This document shows, one piece after another, positions 1-6,276 of a DNA stretch of 7,819 bases. The stretch covers positions 1 through 7,819 of the forward strand of contig JAKLHH010000322.1 of NCBI GenBank assembly GCA_022710245.1, written 5' to 3'. Numbering within the stretch: the stretch's first letter is position 1; every line of letters begins with the position of its first letter. The position numbers and the translations under genes were made by a program. The notes below the pieces were generated by a model. The model did no database searches. It had not been told where the DNA came from and was given only the letters and a program-made list of their open reading frames with translations. Source of the stretch: Myxococcota bacterium. GTDB taxonomy: Bacteria; Myxococcota; Polyangia; GCA-2747355; JAKLHH01.

Positions 1-1385
1 TGCACCTGGTGGCGCTCGGCTGCCCCAAGAACCGCGTCGACAGCGAGCGGATGGCGGGGGTCGCGGCGCGCGCCGGACTGGAGCTCGTCGCCGATCCCGC
101 CGCCGCCGACGTCATCGTGGTGAACACCTGCGGCTTCATCCTGCCGGCGAAGGAGGAGTCGATCGAGACGGTGCTCGAGCTCGCCCGCCAGAAGACCGAG
201 GGCCGCTGCCGCACGCTGGTGATGGCCGGGTGCCTGGCGCAGCGCCACCCCGCGGAGCTCGCCGCCTCGCTCCCCGAGGTCGACCACTTCATCGGCACCG
301 GCGACCTGCCGCGGCTCGCCGAGATCCTCGCGGGCGCCGCGGTCCCGCGCCTGGCCGTCGCCGAGCCGGGGGTGGCCGTGGCCGAGGAGGCCCGCTTCGA
401 GCGGGCGCTGGTCGGCGGCGCCGGGATGGCCTACCTGAAGATCGCGGAGGGCTGCGACCGCCCGTGCGCCTTCTGCATCATCCCGCGCCTGCGCGGCCCG
501 CAGCGGAGCCGCACCCTGGAGTCCCTCGTCGTGGAGGCGGAGCAGCTGGTCGCCGCCGGGGTCAAGGAGCTGGTGCTGGTGGCGCAGGACACGACGGCGT
601 GGGGGCGCGACCTGGCGCCGGTGCGGGGCGGCGCGCGGGGGCGCGGTGCCTCGCAGCGAGGGTCGCGCGCGTCCACGGGTCCGCACCTCGCCGATCTCCT
701 CGAGGCGCTGGACGCGCTGCCCGGCCTGCGCTGGCTGCGGGTCCTCTACAGCTATCCATCCTCGGTCGACGCGCGGCTGATCGACGCGCTCGCCGGGCTG
801 CCGCGGGTCACGCCCTACCTCGACCTACCCGTGCAGCACATCGACGATGACGTCCTCCGGCGCATGAAGCGAGGCTACACCGGCGCGCGCGTGCGGCGGG
901 TGATCGAGCGGCTCCGCCGGGCGGTGCCCAGGATCTTCCTCCGCGGCACGCTGATCGCGGGCCACCCGGGCGAGACCGCCGCCGCTCACCGCGCGGCGCT
1001 CGCCTTCGTGCGCGAGGTGGAGCTCGAGCACCTGGGCGTGTTCCCCTACTCGCCCGAGGAGGGGACCGCCTCCGCGACGCAGCCCGACCAGGTGCGGCAG
1101 GCGGTGGCCGAGCGCCGCGCCGCCCAGCTCCTCGAGGCGCAGCGCAAGATCAGCCGCCGCAAGCTGAGGGCGCTGCGCGGGCAGGAGCTGGAGATCCTCG
1201 TCGCCGGCCCCAGCAGCGAGAGCGAGCTGCTCCTCGAGGGACGCCACGCCGGCCAGGCGCCCGAGGTGGATGGCCTCGTCTACCTGGCGGACTGCGCGGC
1301 CGCCCCCGGTGAGCTGCTGCGGGCCCGCGTCACCGACTCGGCGGAGTACGATCTCGTGGCGCGGCCCGTCTCCGCGCTCGACTGA
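1..1385 (+). CDS. rimO: Ribosomal protein S12 methylthiotransferase RimO (5'-partial)
   Basis: RimO is a radical-SAM iron-sulfur enzyme that adds a methylthio group to the conserved Asp of ribosomal protein S12 in the cytoplasm. Numbering from the GTG at base 9, the N-terminal UPF0004 domain has its three cluster cysteines in GCPKN (C5), NTCGF (C41) and AGCLAQ (C75). The radical-SAM CxxxCxxC is CDRPCAFC (C149, C153, C156), followed by IIPRLRG. YLDLPVQHI (about 270-278) and GHPGET (318-323) follow, and a C-terminal TRAM domain (about 390-452) ends in the RimO-like AEYDLV. The GTG at 9 aligns with an internal Val of the family, and in-frame His-Leu codons precede it. The true start therefore lies just upstream of the window; probably fewer than ten codons are missing. 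An Arg/Gly/Ser-rich insert occupies residues 203-225. The TGA stop is at 1383-1385. The gene is convergent with the next one, 18 bases away. RimO is preferred over MiaB because of the GCPKN and LPVQHI signatures. Confidence 0.95.
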   Translation, partial: HLVALGCPKNRVDSERMAGVAARAGLELVADPAAADVIVVNTCGFILPAKEESIETVLELARQKTEGRCRTLVMAGCLAQRHPAELAASLPEVDHFIGTGDLPRLAEILAGAAVPRLAVAEPGVAVAEEARFERALVGGAGMAYLKIAEGCDRPCAFCIIPRLRGPQRSRTLESLVVEAEQLVAAGVKELVLVAQDTTAWGRDLAPVRGGARGRGASQRGSRASTGPHLADLLEALDALPGLRWLRVLYSYPSSVDARLIDALAGLPRVTPYLDLPVQHIDDDVLRRMKRGYTGARVRRVIERLRRAVPRIFLRGTLIAGHPGETAAAHRAALAFVREVELEHLGVFPYSPEEGTASATQPDQVRQAVAERRAAQLLEAQRKISRRKLRALRGQELEILVAGPSSESELLLEGRHAGQAPEVDGLVYLADCAAAPGELLRARVTDSAEYDLVARPVSALD

Positions 1386-1412
1386 CGGTCCCGTCCCTGG
1401 CGATCAGCGCGG
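1372..1412. terminator. Possible bidirectional terminator fold between convergent genes
   Basis: The arms CCGCGCT (1372-1378) and AGCGCGG (1406-1412) are perfect reverse complements. Between them GACG/CGTC (1384-1387, 1392-1395) can form a smaller inner hairpin. The fold spans the ends of both convergent genes and their 18-base gap, which is where a shared terminator would sit. There is no T-tract on either side and the outer loop is long, so this is a weak candidate; GC-rich genomes give such arms by chance. Confidence 0.25.
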
Positions 1413-2021
1413 GGGCGCCGCGGCGAGCGCGTCGAGGAGCTGCGCCTTGAGCCGCGACTCGCGCACCGCGCCGACGAGCAGCGAGCGGACGCGGCCGTCG
1501 CGCCCCACCACCACCAGGTAGGGGATGGTCTGCACGGCGTAGCGCTGGGCGGCGCTGCCGTCGTCGAGGAGCATGGTCAGGCTCCCCTGCGTGCGCGCCG
1601 CCTGCGCGAGCGCTGCCTCGCGCTCACCGTCGATGTTGATGGAGAGGATCTGCAGGCCGCGGCCGCCCAGCTCGCGCTGCAGCTCGGCGAGCACCGGCAT
1701 CGATCGCAGGCAGGGCGCGCAGGTCGCGGACCAGAAGTCGAGGAGCACCACGCGCCCGCGAAGCCCGGCGAGGCTCACGCGCGCGCCCGAGGTGCCGGGC
1801 AGCTCGAACAGCGGCGCCGGGCGACCGCGCGCGATCGGGCCCACGCCCTCGCAGCCGCGCGAGAGCTCCACCACGTTGACGGTGAGGAGCGCGAGGATCA
1901 CTCCGAGGACCGCCAGCCCCGTCGGCAGCGCGCCGCGCGGCCGCGACGCCGGCGTCGCGAGGGGCGCCTCGCCTGGCCGCGTGGCAGCGTCAGCGCCGCT
2001 GGCTGGTTCGCGGGGGGTCAT
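1404..2021 (-). CDS. TlpA/ResA-like membrane-anchored thioredoxin
   Basis: The 205-residue product has a Pro/Ala-rich N-terminus, one membrane segment (about 34-53) and a periplasm-facing thioredoxin fold of the TlpA/ResA/AhpC-TSA type. Visible family features are the PLFELPGTSG entry strand (about 70-79), VVLLDFWSATCAPC with the redox pair C101/C104, ILSINIDGE (about 125-133), and the cis-proline in QTIPYLVVVG (P167). Family members reduce or oxidise envelope disulfides, for example in cytochrome c maturation; the partner here is unknown. An extra Cys at C57 lies just after the membrane segment. The start at 2021 is chosen because its ATG overlaps the TGA of the upstream membrane-protein gene (ATGA) and GGAGG lies four bases ahead. 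An ATG 25 codons further upstream would run deep into that gene. Translational coupling with the upstream gene is likely. Confidence 0.88.
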   Translation of the reverse strand: MTPREPASGADAATRPGEAPLATPASRPRGALPTGLAVLGVILALLTVNVVELSRGCEGVGPIARGRPAPLFELPGTSGARVSLAGLRGRVVLLDFWSATCAPCLRSMPVLAELQRELGGRGLQILSINIDGEREAALAQAARTQGSLTMLLDDGSAAQRYAVQTIPYLVVVGRDGRVRSLLVGAVRESRLKAQLLDALAAAPPR

Positions 2022-2554
2022 GAGGCCTCCGGGGCAGGCGCTGACGGCTGGCGACGGACGACGCCCACCGCGACGAGCAGCAGGACGAGGAACCACAGCC
2101 CGCCCGCCGCGAGGACACCGATCGCCACCCAGCGCGGCGGGCGCAGGTGCAGGGCGGCCACCACCAGGCTCGCGGCGAGCTGCAGGCAGACCGCGGGCAC
2201 CGCGGCCAGCGCCGCCAGATCGAGGTTGCGATCCCGGGCCGCGGGCGGGCGCCCACGGGTCAGCCAGCCGAGCACGACGCCGCCGAGCACCGCGGCGGCC
2301 AGCGGCATCCAGGCGGAGGCGGCCACCGTGTTGAGGAGCAGGCTGATCCCCGCGCTGTAGCTCAGCTGCAGCATCGTCAGCACGGCGCCGGCGAGGACCG
2401 GGAGCTGCACGGCGACGACCTGCAGGGCGAGCAGCAGCAGCAGGTCGCGCACGCCGCCCGGCCCTCCCGCGGCCACCGCGCCCTGCGTCGAGGCCGGCGC
2501 GACCAGCGCGCCGCCGACGCGGGTGACAAAGTTCGTGATCGAGGCTCGTCGCAT
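2018..2554 (-). CDS. Multi-pass integral membrane protein, function unknown
   Basis: The 178-residue product is mostly hydrophobic, with about four or five membrane segments at roughly 37-60, 68-80, 83-98, 112-136 and 142-166. A short charged cytoplasmic-type loop (TRGRPPAARDRN, about 99-110) lies in the middle, and the C-terminus is polar. The size and the loop-plus-hydrophobic-hairpin layout recall Yip1-type bacterial membrane proteins, but no diagnostic residue is seen, so no family is assigned. The ATG at 2554 has no clear Shine-Dalgarno sequence. A GTG at 2452 (residue 35), preceded by GGGAGG, is an alternative start that keeps every membrane segment. Its last four bases overlap the TlpA-like gene as ATGA, so the two products are probably made together and may act together in the membrane. 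Confidence 0.75.
   Translation of the reverse strand: MRRASITNFVTRVGGALVAPASTQGAVAAGGPGGVRDLLLLLALQVVAVQLPVLAGAVLTMLQLSYSAGISLLLNTVAASAWMPLAAAVLGGVVLGWLTRGRPPAARDRNLDLAALAAVPAVCLQLAASLVVAALHLRPPRWVAIGVLAAGGLWFLVLLLVAVGVVRRQPSAPAPEAS
2026..2030 (-). promoter_or_regulatory. Shine-Dalgarno of the TlpA-like gene
   Basis: GGAGG on the minus strand lies four bases before the ATG at 2021-2019, inside the 3' end of the membrane-protein gene. With the ATGA overlap it fixes the start at 2021 and supports coupled translation. Confidence 0.7.
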
Positions 2555-2693
2555 GGGATCGCTGTGCCTGACTGTCGGGCGCCTAGAACGTGCGCCAGGT
2601 GAGGCCTCCTTGCAAGCCTCCTCCCTCCTCAGAGCCGGCAGGCAGCGCGAGGTCGCAGGTCGAGGGCTGCGGTGCGGAGCAAGGGCGGCGCGA
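2555..2693. other. Intergenic gap within the minus-strand group
   Basis: The 139-base spacer between the helical-repeat gene and the membrane-protein gene holds no supported ORF and no strong terminator. Only weak elements are seen: a 5-bp inverted repeat (GGCGC at 2578-2582, GCGCC at 2592-2596) and two direct copies of GCCTCCT (2604-2610, 2616-2622). The gap is wide enough for an independent promoter, so co-transcription across it is not certain. Confidence 0.4.
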
Positions 2694-3815
2694 TCAGCCG
2701 CTCTTCTTGCGCAGCATCTCCTTCGCGGCGTTGACGAGCGCGGAGGGGATGTTCTTCGAGCGGACCAGCGCGCGGAGGTCGTTCGGCCGGAGGTGCGGGA
2801 GGAAGTGCATCGAGTGCGAGACGGGGCACTTGGGGTTATTCACCAGGCTGACCTTCACCTGGTAGTTCTTGTGCCACTCCTTCTTGTTGGCGATGACGCG
2901 GATGACCTCCTCGCCGAGCGACCGGTTGGAGGCGAAGCGGGCGACCTCCTGGTCCGAGATGGCGGGCGACTCGATGGCCGCCATGGAGACGGTGCGGTTC
3001 GCGTCGCGGATCAGCACCGCGCGGTCCGCCGAGGAGCCGACGGACGCCAGGCGCACCTTCTCCATGATCGTCATCTCGGAGATCTTCTTCCGCTTCTTGC
3101 CGCCGGGGACGTCCTCCTCGATGCCCTCGCCCTCCCCCTCGGCGGCGTCCATCTCCATCTCGCCGATCTCGCCGTCGTCCTCGGCGAGCACCTCGGCGAA
3201 GGCGGCGTCCATCGCGGCCGCCTCCTCCTCGCTGCGCTTCTGGATCTTGCCGCCCAGGATCCCCGCCGCGATCTCCTTGAACTGGGGGATCTGGTTGAGG
3301 TTGAGCCCGTTGCGCGCCGCCATCTCGAGGAGGCGCTCGACCGTCGACATGCGCGCCTGGCGGTTGAAGTAGAGCGCCTCGATGATCGCCGGGCAGCGGA
3401 GCAGGCGCTCCTGGTTGGAGGCGAGGAGCTCGAGCTCGCGCTCGCCGAGCTTCGTCGCCAGGTAGATCAGCGTCTGGTCGTGGGTGGCGCGGTTGAGGAG
3501 GAGCTTCTCGATCAGCGCCGGCCGGTCGAGGATGTGGGCGGCGAAGAAGTGCAGCACCAGCGGCTGCAGCGCGTCGCCGAGCGCCGCGCCGAGGATGTTG
3601 TCAGGCAGGCCCTCGGCCGTGCCCTTCGCCATCTCGGCGATCTTGGTGTCTGCGTCGAGGCTGAGCTGGTAGAGCGCGGTGACGAGGTCCTTGGGCCCCA
3701 TCGGGACCAGACCACGCGCCGCCATGATCTTGGCGGGGCCGCCGCCGGGGCCGACCACCTTGGCCACCACGGGAGAGAGCACGCTCGCGTCGAGGGGAGT
3801 CAGGGGGAGTGGCAT
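2694..3815 (-). CDS. Helical-repeat protein with acidic linker, function unknown
   Basis: The 373-residue product is soluble, with no signal peptide or membrane segment. Two alpha-helical regions (about 75-190 and 251-373) flank a low-complexity linker. The linker starts with a strongly acidic block (about 209-236, rich in Glu, Asp and Met) and ends in a basic KKRKK patch (240-244). The helical regions contain a recurring unit of the type hydrophobic-x-N/NR-(5-8 residues)-hydrophobic helix, seen in LLLNRATHDQTL, ALYFNRQARMSTV, RFASNRSLGEEVI and SLVNNPKCPVSHS. This resembles LRV/HEAT-like or DUF2336-like repeat arrays, which usually bind proteins. That family assignment is inference. The ATG at 3815 is chosen because AGGA lies five bases upstream; an in-frame ATG at 3845 has no such site. 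The gene heads the minus-strand group, 139 bases ahead of the membrane-protein gene, and is divergent from the Tim44-like gene. Confidence 0.85.
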   Translation of the reverse strand: MPLPLTPLDASVLSPVVAKVVGPGGGPAKIMAARGLVPMGPKDLVTALYQLSLDADTKIAEMAKGTAEGLPDNILGAALGDALQPLVLHFFAAHILDRPALIEKLLLNRATHDQTLIYLATKLGERELELLASNQERLLRCPAIIEALYFNRQARMSTVERLLEMAARNGLNLNQIPQFKEIAAGILGGKIQKRSEEEAAAMDAAFAEVLAEDDGEIGEMEMDAAEGEGEGIEEDVPGGKKRKKISEMTIMEKVRLASVGSSADRAVLIRDANRTVSMAAIESPAISDQEVARFASNRSLGEEVIRVIANKKEWHKNYQVKVSLVNNPKCPVSHSMHFLPHLRPNDLRALVRSKNIPSALVNAAKEMLRKKSG

Positions 3816-3820
3816 CACGT

Positions 3821-3824
3821 TCCT
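3821..3824 (-). promoter_or_regulatory. Shine-Dalgarno of the helical-repeat gene
   Basis: AGGA (within GCAGGAA) on the minus strand lies five bases before the ATG at 3815-3813. It favours this start over the in-frame ATG at 3845. Confidence 0.6.
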
Positions 3825-3853
3825 GCTGCAGTCTTGCGTCAGCATCGAAGCCG

Positions 3854-3859
3854 ATTATC
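3854..3859 (-). promoter_or_regulatory. Candidate -10 element for the helical-repeat gene
   Basis: On the minus strand these bases read GATAAT, matching TATAAT at five of six positions in an otherwise very GC-rich spacer. A transcript would start near 3847, giving a leader of about 30 bases that contains the AGGA site. No good -35 hexamer is seen at normal spacing; that interval is occupied by a perfect inverted repeat, so an activator or operator is possible. Confidence 0.35.
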
Positions 3860-3862
3860 GTC

Positions 3863-3881
3863 GCCGGCGCAAGGCGCCGGC
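3863..3881. repeat. Perfect 8-bp inverted repeat in the divergent promoter region
   Basis: GCCGGCGC (3863-3870) and GCGCCGGC (3874-3881) are exact reverse complements separated by AAG. The element lies between two divergent genes and immediately upstream of the minus-strand GATAAT. There is no T-tract, and it is not at a gene end, so an operator or structured-leader role is more plausible than termination. The exact arms are visible; the function is inference. Confidence 0.45.
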
Positions 3882-3949
3882 ACGCCTGCGCACGGCGGCG
3901 CGGCGCTCCCGCGCGACGGGAAGGGCTTTCCGCCAGCGAGCGGTCCGGG

Positions 3950-3955
3950 TATGCT
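3950..3955 (+). promoter_or_regulatory. Candidate -10 element for the Tim44-like gene
   Basis: TATGCT matches four of six positions of TATAAT, 47 bases ahead of the ATG. A poor -35 candidate (TTTCCG at 3927-3932) sits at 17-base spacing. This is a weak call. Confidence 0.25.
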
Positions 3956-3988
3956 GTCCAGGAACCGAACGCCACAGCGGCACTGACC

Positions 3989-4001
3989 CCGGAGGCTCCG
4001 G
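3989..4001 (+). promoter_or_regulatory. Shine-Dalgarno of the Tim44-like gene, inside an inverted repeat
   Basis: GGAGG at 3991-3995 is seven bases before the ATG at 4003 and decides this start; open frame continues upstream but without a comparable site. The same bases lie in CCGGAG-G-CTCCGG, a perfect inverted repeat. A short CCGG/CCGG stem would hold the AGG of the site in its loop. Confidence 0.6.
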
Positions 4002-4002
4002 C

Positions 4003-5490
4003 ATGGCCATTCCCCGTCCCCTCATCCTCGCGGCTGGGGCGCTGCTCGCGCTCCTCGTCGTTGACCTGCCCGGCGAGGCCCGGCCCGGCGGCGGGCGCAG
4101 CTACGTGAGCCCGTCGAGGAGCAGCTCCTATCGCTCCTCTGGCTCGAGCTGGCGCTCACGCTCGAGCTCGAGCTCCAGCTCCAGCAGCCGCAGCAGCGGG
4201 CCCGTCATCGTGGTCGGCTCGACGAGCCACTCGCACTCGTCGTATGGCTCGAGCTCGTCGAGCTCCGGCTCCTCCACGGGCACGATCATCCTGGTCATCG
4301 TCCTGGTGGCGCTGCCCATCATCTGTCTGGTGGTCTACTTCGCGCTGAAGAAGCCGAAGCGCGCGCAGATCGCCGTCGACATCGGGGCGCAGCTCCGGGG
4401 CATCGCCGAGCTCCGCGCGCGCGACCCGGGGTTCGACCCGGCGGCGTTCACCGAGCGGACCCGGGCGACGATGGCGAAGGTCAACCAGGCCTGGCTCGGC
4501 GGCAACATGGGCCCGGCGCGACGGCTGATCTCCGACGGCGTCTACGTCCGCTTCCAGACGCAGCTCGGCCTCTTCAAGGCTGACGGCCTCCGCAACATGA
4601 TGGTCGACTGGCGCGTGGTCTCGGCGGACATCCTCGCCGCCGAGTGCGATGAGCTGTGGGACACCATCCACGTCAAGGTGGTCGGCGAGGCGCGGGACTG
4701 CGAGGTGGCGCTGAGCCTCTCGCCCGAGGACGCGGAGAAGAAATGCCGCTCGGCCAAGCTCGAGCAGTACCACGAGGTCTGGTCCTTCCTGCGCCGCCGC
4801 GGCAAGGAGACCAAGGGCTCGCCGACCCTCGAGGGGCGCTGCCCGGGCTGCGGCGCGGACCTGCCGATCGGCGAGGCCGTGCGCTGCGAGTACTGCCAGA
4901 CGGTGGTGAACTCCGGCGAGCACGACTGGGTGCTGGCCGAGATCACGCAGCCGGAGGAGTGGTCGGTCTGGTCCGTCGAGGATCAGGTGGAGGGGCTCGA
5001 GGTCCTCAGGCAGCGTGACTCCACCATCAGCCGGCAGGAGCTCGAGGATCGCGCCTCCGTGATGTTCTGGAAGTGGGTCGAGGCGCGGCACAGCGGCAAG
5101 ACCGCCAACCTCGCCCGCTTCTGCCTGCACAAGCCCGAGGGCGACGGCGCCGCGCGACTCCTGCTCACCCCCACCAAGCTGACGCAGGTGGCGGCCGGCA
5201 GCGCCGAGGTCGTGGACGTGGTCCCCGGCCAGCCGGGCGGGATGGACACCGTGATGGTGGAGATCCGCTGGAGCGCCAGCGTCAACGGCCGGGCGCCCGA
5301 GGGGACCATCCACGTCCTCACGCTGGAGCGCTCCGCCGACGCGGTGAGCAAGAGCGGCCTCAACTCGCTCGACTGCCCGGTCTGCCGCGGCGCGCTGCCG
5401 GAGTCCGACGCGGCGTTCTGCGCCTACTGCGGCGAGGCGCTGAGCGGCGGCAAGCACGAGTGGGCGCTCTCCGCGGTGATCCAGGCCTGA
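4003..5490 (+). CDS. Membrane protein with two Tim44-like/zinc-ribbon units
   Basis: The 495-residue product has a signal peptide (about 1-26), a Ser/Arg/Gly-rich stretch (about 32-92), one membrane segment (about 93-115) and a basic stop-transfer KKPKR. The large C-terminal part contains two similar units. Unit 1 has a Tim44/NTF2-like domain starting FDPAAFTERTRATM (about 144-265) and a Cys4 zinc ribbon (C280, C283, C295, C298). Unit 2 has a more diverged Tim44-like domain (about 341-445) and a second ribbon (C458, C461, C473, C476). Both ribbons have CxxC-x11-CxxC spacing and are followed by a G-x-H-x-W-x-L motif, so the unit is an internal duplication. Tim44-like domains bind membranes or translocase components in mitochondria; bacterial roles are mostly unknown. 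The Ser tract makes an export role plausible. If the signal is cleaved and the orientation normal, the zinc ribbons face the cytoplasm. Confidence 0.88.
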   Translation: MAIPRPLILAAGALLALLVVDLPGEARPGGGRSYVSPSRSSSYRSSGSSWRSRSSSSSSSSSRSSGPVIVVGSTSHSHSSYGSSSSSSGSSTGTIILVIVLVALPIICLVVYFALKKPKRAQIAVDIGAQLRGIAELRARDPGFDPAAFTERTRATMAKVNQAWLGGNMGPARRLISDGVYVRFQTQLGLFKADGLRNMMVDWRVVSADILAAECDELWDTIHVKVVGEARDCEVALSLSPEDAEKKCRSAKLEQYHEVWSFLRRRGKETKGSPTLEGRCPGCGADLPIGEAVRCEYCQTVVNSGEHDWVLAEITQPEEWSVWSVEDQVEGLEVLRQRDSTISRQELEDRASVMFWKWVEARHSGKTANLARFCLHKPEGDGAARLLLTPTKLTQVAAGSAEVVDVVPGQPGGMDTVMVEIRWSASVNGRAPEGTIHVLTLERSADAVSKSGLNSLDCPVCRGALPESDAAFCAYCGEALSGGKHEWALSAVIQA

Positions 5491-5502
5491 CGCACCCGCT
5501 GT

Positions 5503-5530
5503 CCCTCGCTCGCTGCCCCCTCGCTCGCTG
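5503..5530 (+). repeat. 13-base direct repeat, two copies
   Basis: CCCTCGCTCGCTG occurs at 5503-5515 and again at 5518-5530, a 15-base period. It starts 13 bases after the stop of the Tim44-like gene. It could be a protein-binding site pair or simple slippage of the CTCG unit; no function can be assigned. Confidence 0.5.
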
Positions 5531-5598
5531 ACCGCCCTCCTCACTCTCCTGCTGCTCTGATCCGGACGGCGACGCCCGAGGGGCAAATCCGCGCGCGT

Positions 5599-5623
5599 CT
5601 CCGTACCAGAGTTGAACACGGAG
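5599..5623 (+). promoter_or_regulatory. Possible hairpin that pairs with a Shine-Dalgarno site
   Basis: CTCCGT (5599-5604) is the exact reverse complement of ACGGAG (5618-5623), leaving a 13-base loop. The right arm contains GGAG, the Shine-Dalgarno site eight bases ahead of the ATG at 5632. If formed in the mRNA, the stem would hide the ribosome site. The arms are visible; any regulation is inference, and 6-bp arms are common in GC-rich DNA. Confidence 0.3.
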
Positions 5624-5631
5624 TAGCGCCA

Positions 5632-6261
5632 ATGCACGTCGTACCTTCTCCCAGCACCGCGCCGCGTGTAGGCCTGGCCGTCGCCCTCCTCCTCGTCGGG
5701 ACCACCGCTCAGGCGGGTGCTCGCGTCGCCACCACACCTCCCGAGCTCCGCGGCCCCATGCGCACAGCCCACGCCGCCGCCGAGTGCAGACCACTCTTCG
5801 GACCACCAGCCCAGTCACGGCCCACCAAGCTCTACTGGATCCACGAGGAGCCCGGCGGCGTCACCATCGCGCACTCCAGCGACAGCTGGGACGAGCCGGT
5901 CGCGCTGGTCGTTCGCGGGCTCACCGTCCTCGGCAGCCGTCCCACCTCGCGCGGCCTCCGCGCCCAGGTCAGCGTCTCCGAGCAGCTCGCCCGCGCCGTG
6001 GGCTGCCGGGCAGGGGCCTACGAGCTCGGGGTCGGAGACAGCCTCACCAGCCGCGGCCGCGTCCTCGCGGTGCTGAGCCACGCCGTCCTGCTGGAGCAGG
6101 GTGGGCGTCTCGCCTTCATGGTCGCCTCGGGCGCCCTGGAGCCGCGCTGGCTCCTCGCCTGGAGCGCGCCAGGGACAGTGCGGATCGAGGGCGGCGGGAG
6201 CAGCGAGGTGACGACCGTCGGCATCGAGGAGGGCAGCTACCGTCGTCGCACCATCTATTGA
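5632..6261 (+). CDS. Secreted protein of unknown function
   Basis: The 209-residue product is not recognised. Residues 1-28 form a Sec signal peptide: a short N-region with Arg12, a hydrophobic core VGLAVALLLVG, and a TAQA|GA type cleavage site. There is no lipobox Cys, so the mature protein should be released to the periplasm or beyond. The mature part is mixed and probably beta-rich (LYWIHEEPGGVTIAHSS, ALVVRGLTVLG, VLAVLSHAVLLEQ, TVRIEGGG). It has only two cysteines, C52 and C125, which could form a disulfide. The ATG at 5632 has GGAG eight bases upstream. The gene follows the Tim44-like gene after 141 bases and precedes the Tat array. A hairpin 16 bases after its stop suggests the transcript ends there. 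Confidence 0.8.
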   Translation: MHVVPSPSTAPRVGLAVALLLVGTTAQAGARVATTPPELRGPMRTAHAAAECRPLFGPPAQSRPTKLYWIHEEPGGVTIAHSSDSWDEPVALVVRGLTVLGSRPTSRGLRAQVSVSEQLARAVGCRAGAYELGVGDSLTSRGRVLAVLSHAVLLEQGGRLAFMVASGALEPRWLLAWSAPGTVRIEGGGSSEVTTVGIEEGSYRRRTIY

Positions 6262-6276
6262 GCCGGGGTCCCTCCG

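Larger units (their letters stand above)
5491..5631 (+). other. Intergenic region upstream of the secreted-protein gene
   Basis: This 141-base spacer has no T-rich terminator and no convincing sigma-70 promoter. It contains a 13-base direct repeat near its start and an inverted repeat around the Shine-Dalgarno site of the next gene; both are listed separately. Its first half is pyrimidine-rich. Confidence 0.4.

Noticed and set aside
9..1385. RimO as a possible modifying enzyme for the repeat proteins
   Set aside because: Its signatures are those of the housekeeping S12 methylthiotransferase, it lies about 5 kb away beyond oppositely oriented genes, and nothing links it to the array.
3845..3845. 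ATG at 3845 as the start of the helical-repeat gene
   Set aside because: It lacks a Shine-Dalgarno site and would sit almost at the predicted transcription start; the ATG at 3815 has AGGA at good spacing. A leaderless start cannot be fully excluded.
2523..3986. Long open frame on the plus strand (487 codons) opposite the helical-repeat gene
   Set aside because: The translation is Arg/Leu/His/Asp-rich shadow sequence. The minus-strand product has balanced composition, helical repeats and a good ribosome site.
4156..5772. Long open frame on the minus strand (538 codons) opposite the Tim44-like gene
   Set aside because: It is a mirror of the plus-strand codon bias in GC-rich DNA: the translation is a run of His/Arg/Leu/Asp-rich sequence with no domain, while the plus strand has recognisable domains, a signal peptide and a ribosome site.
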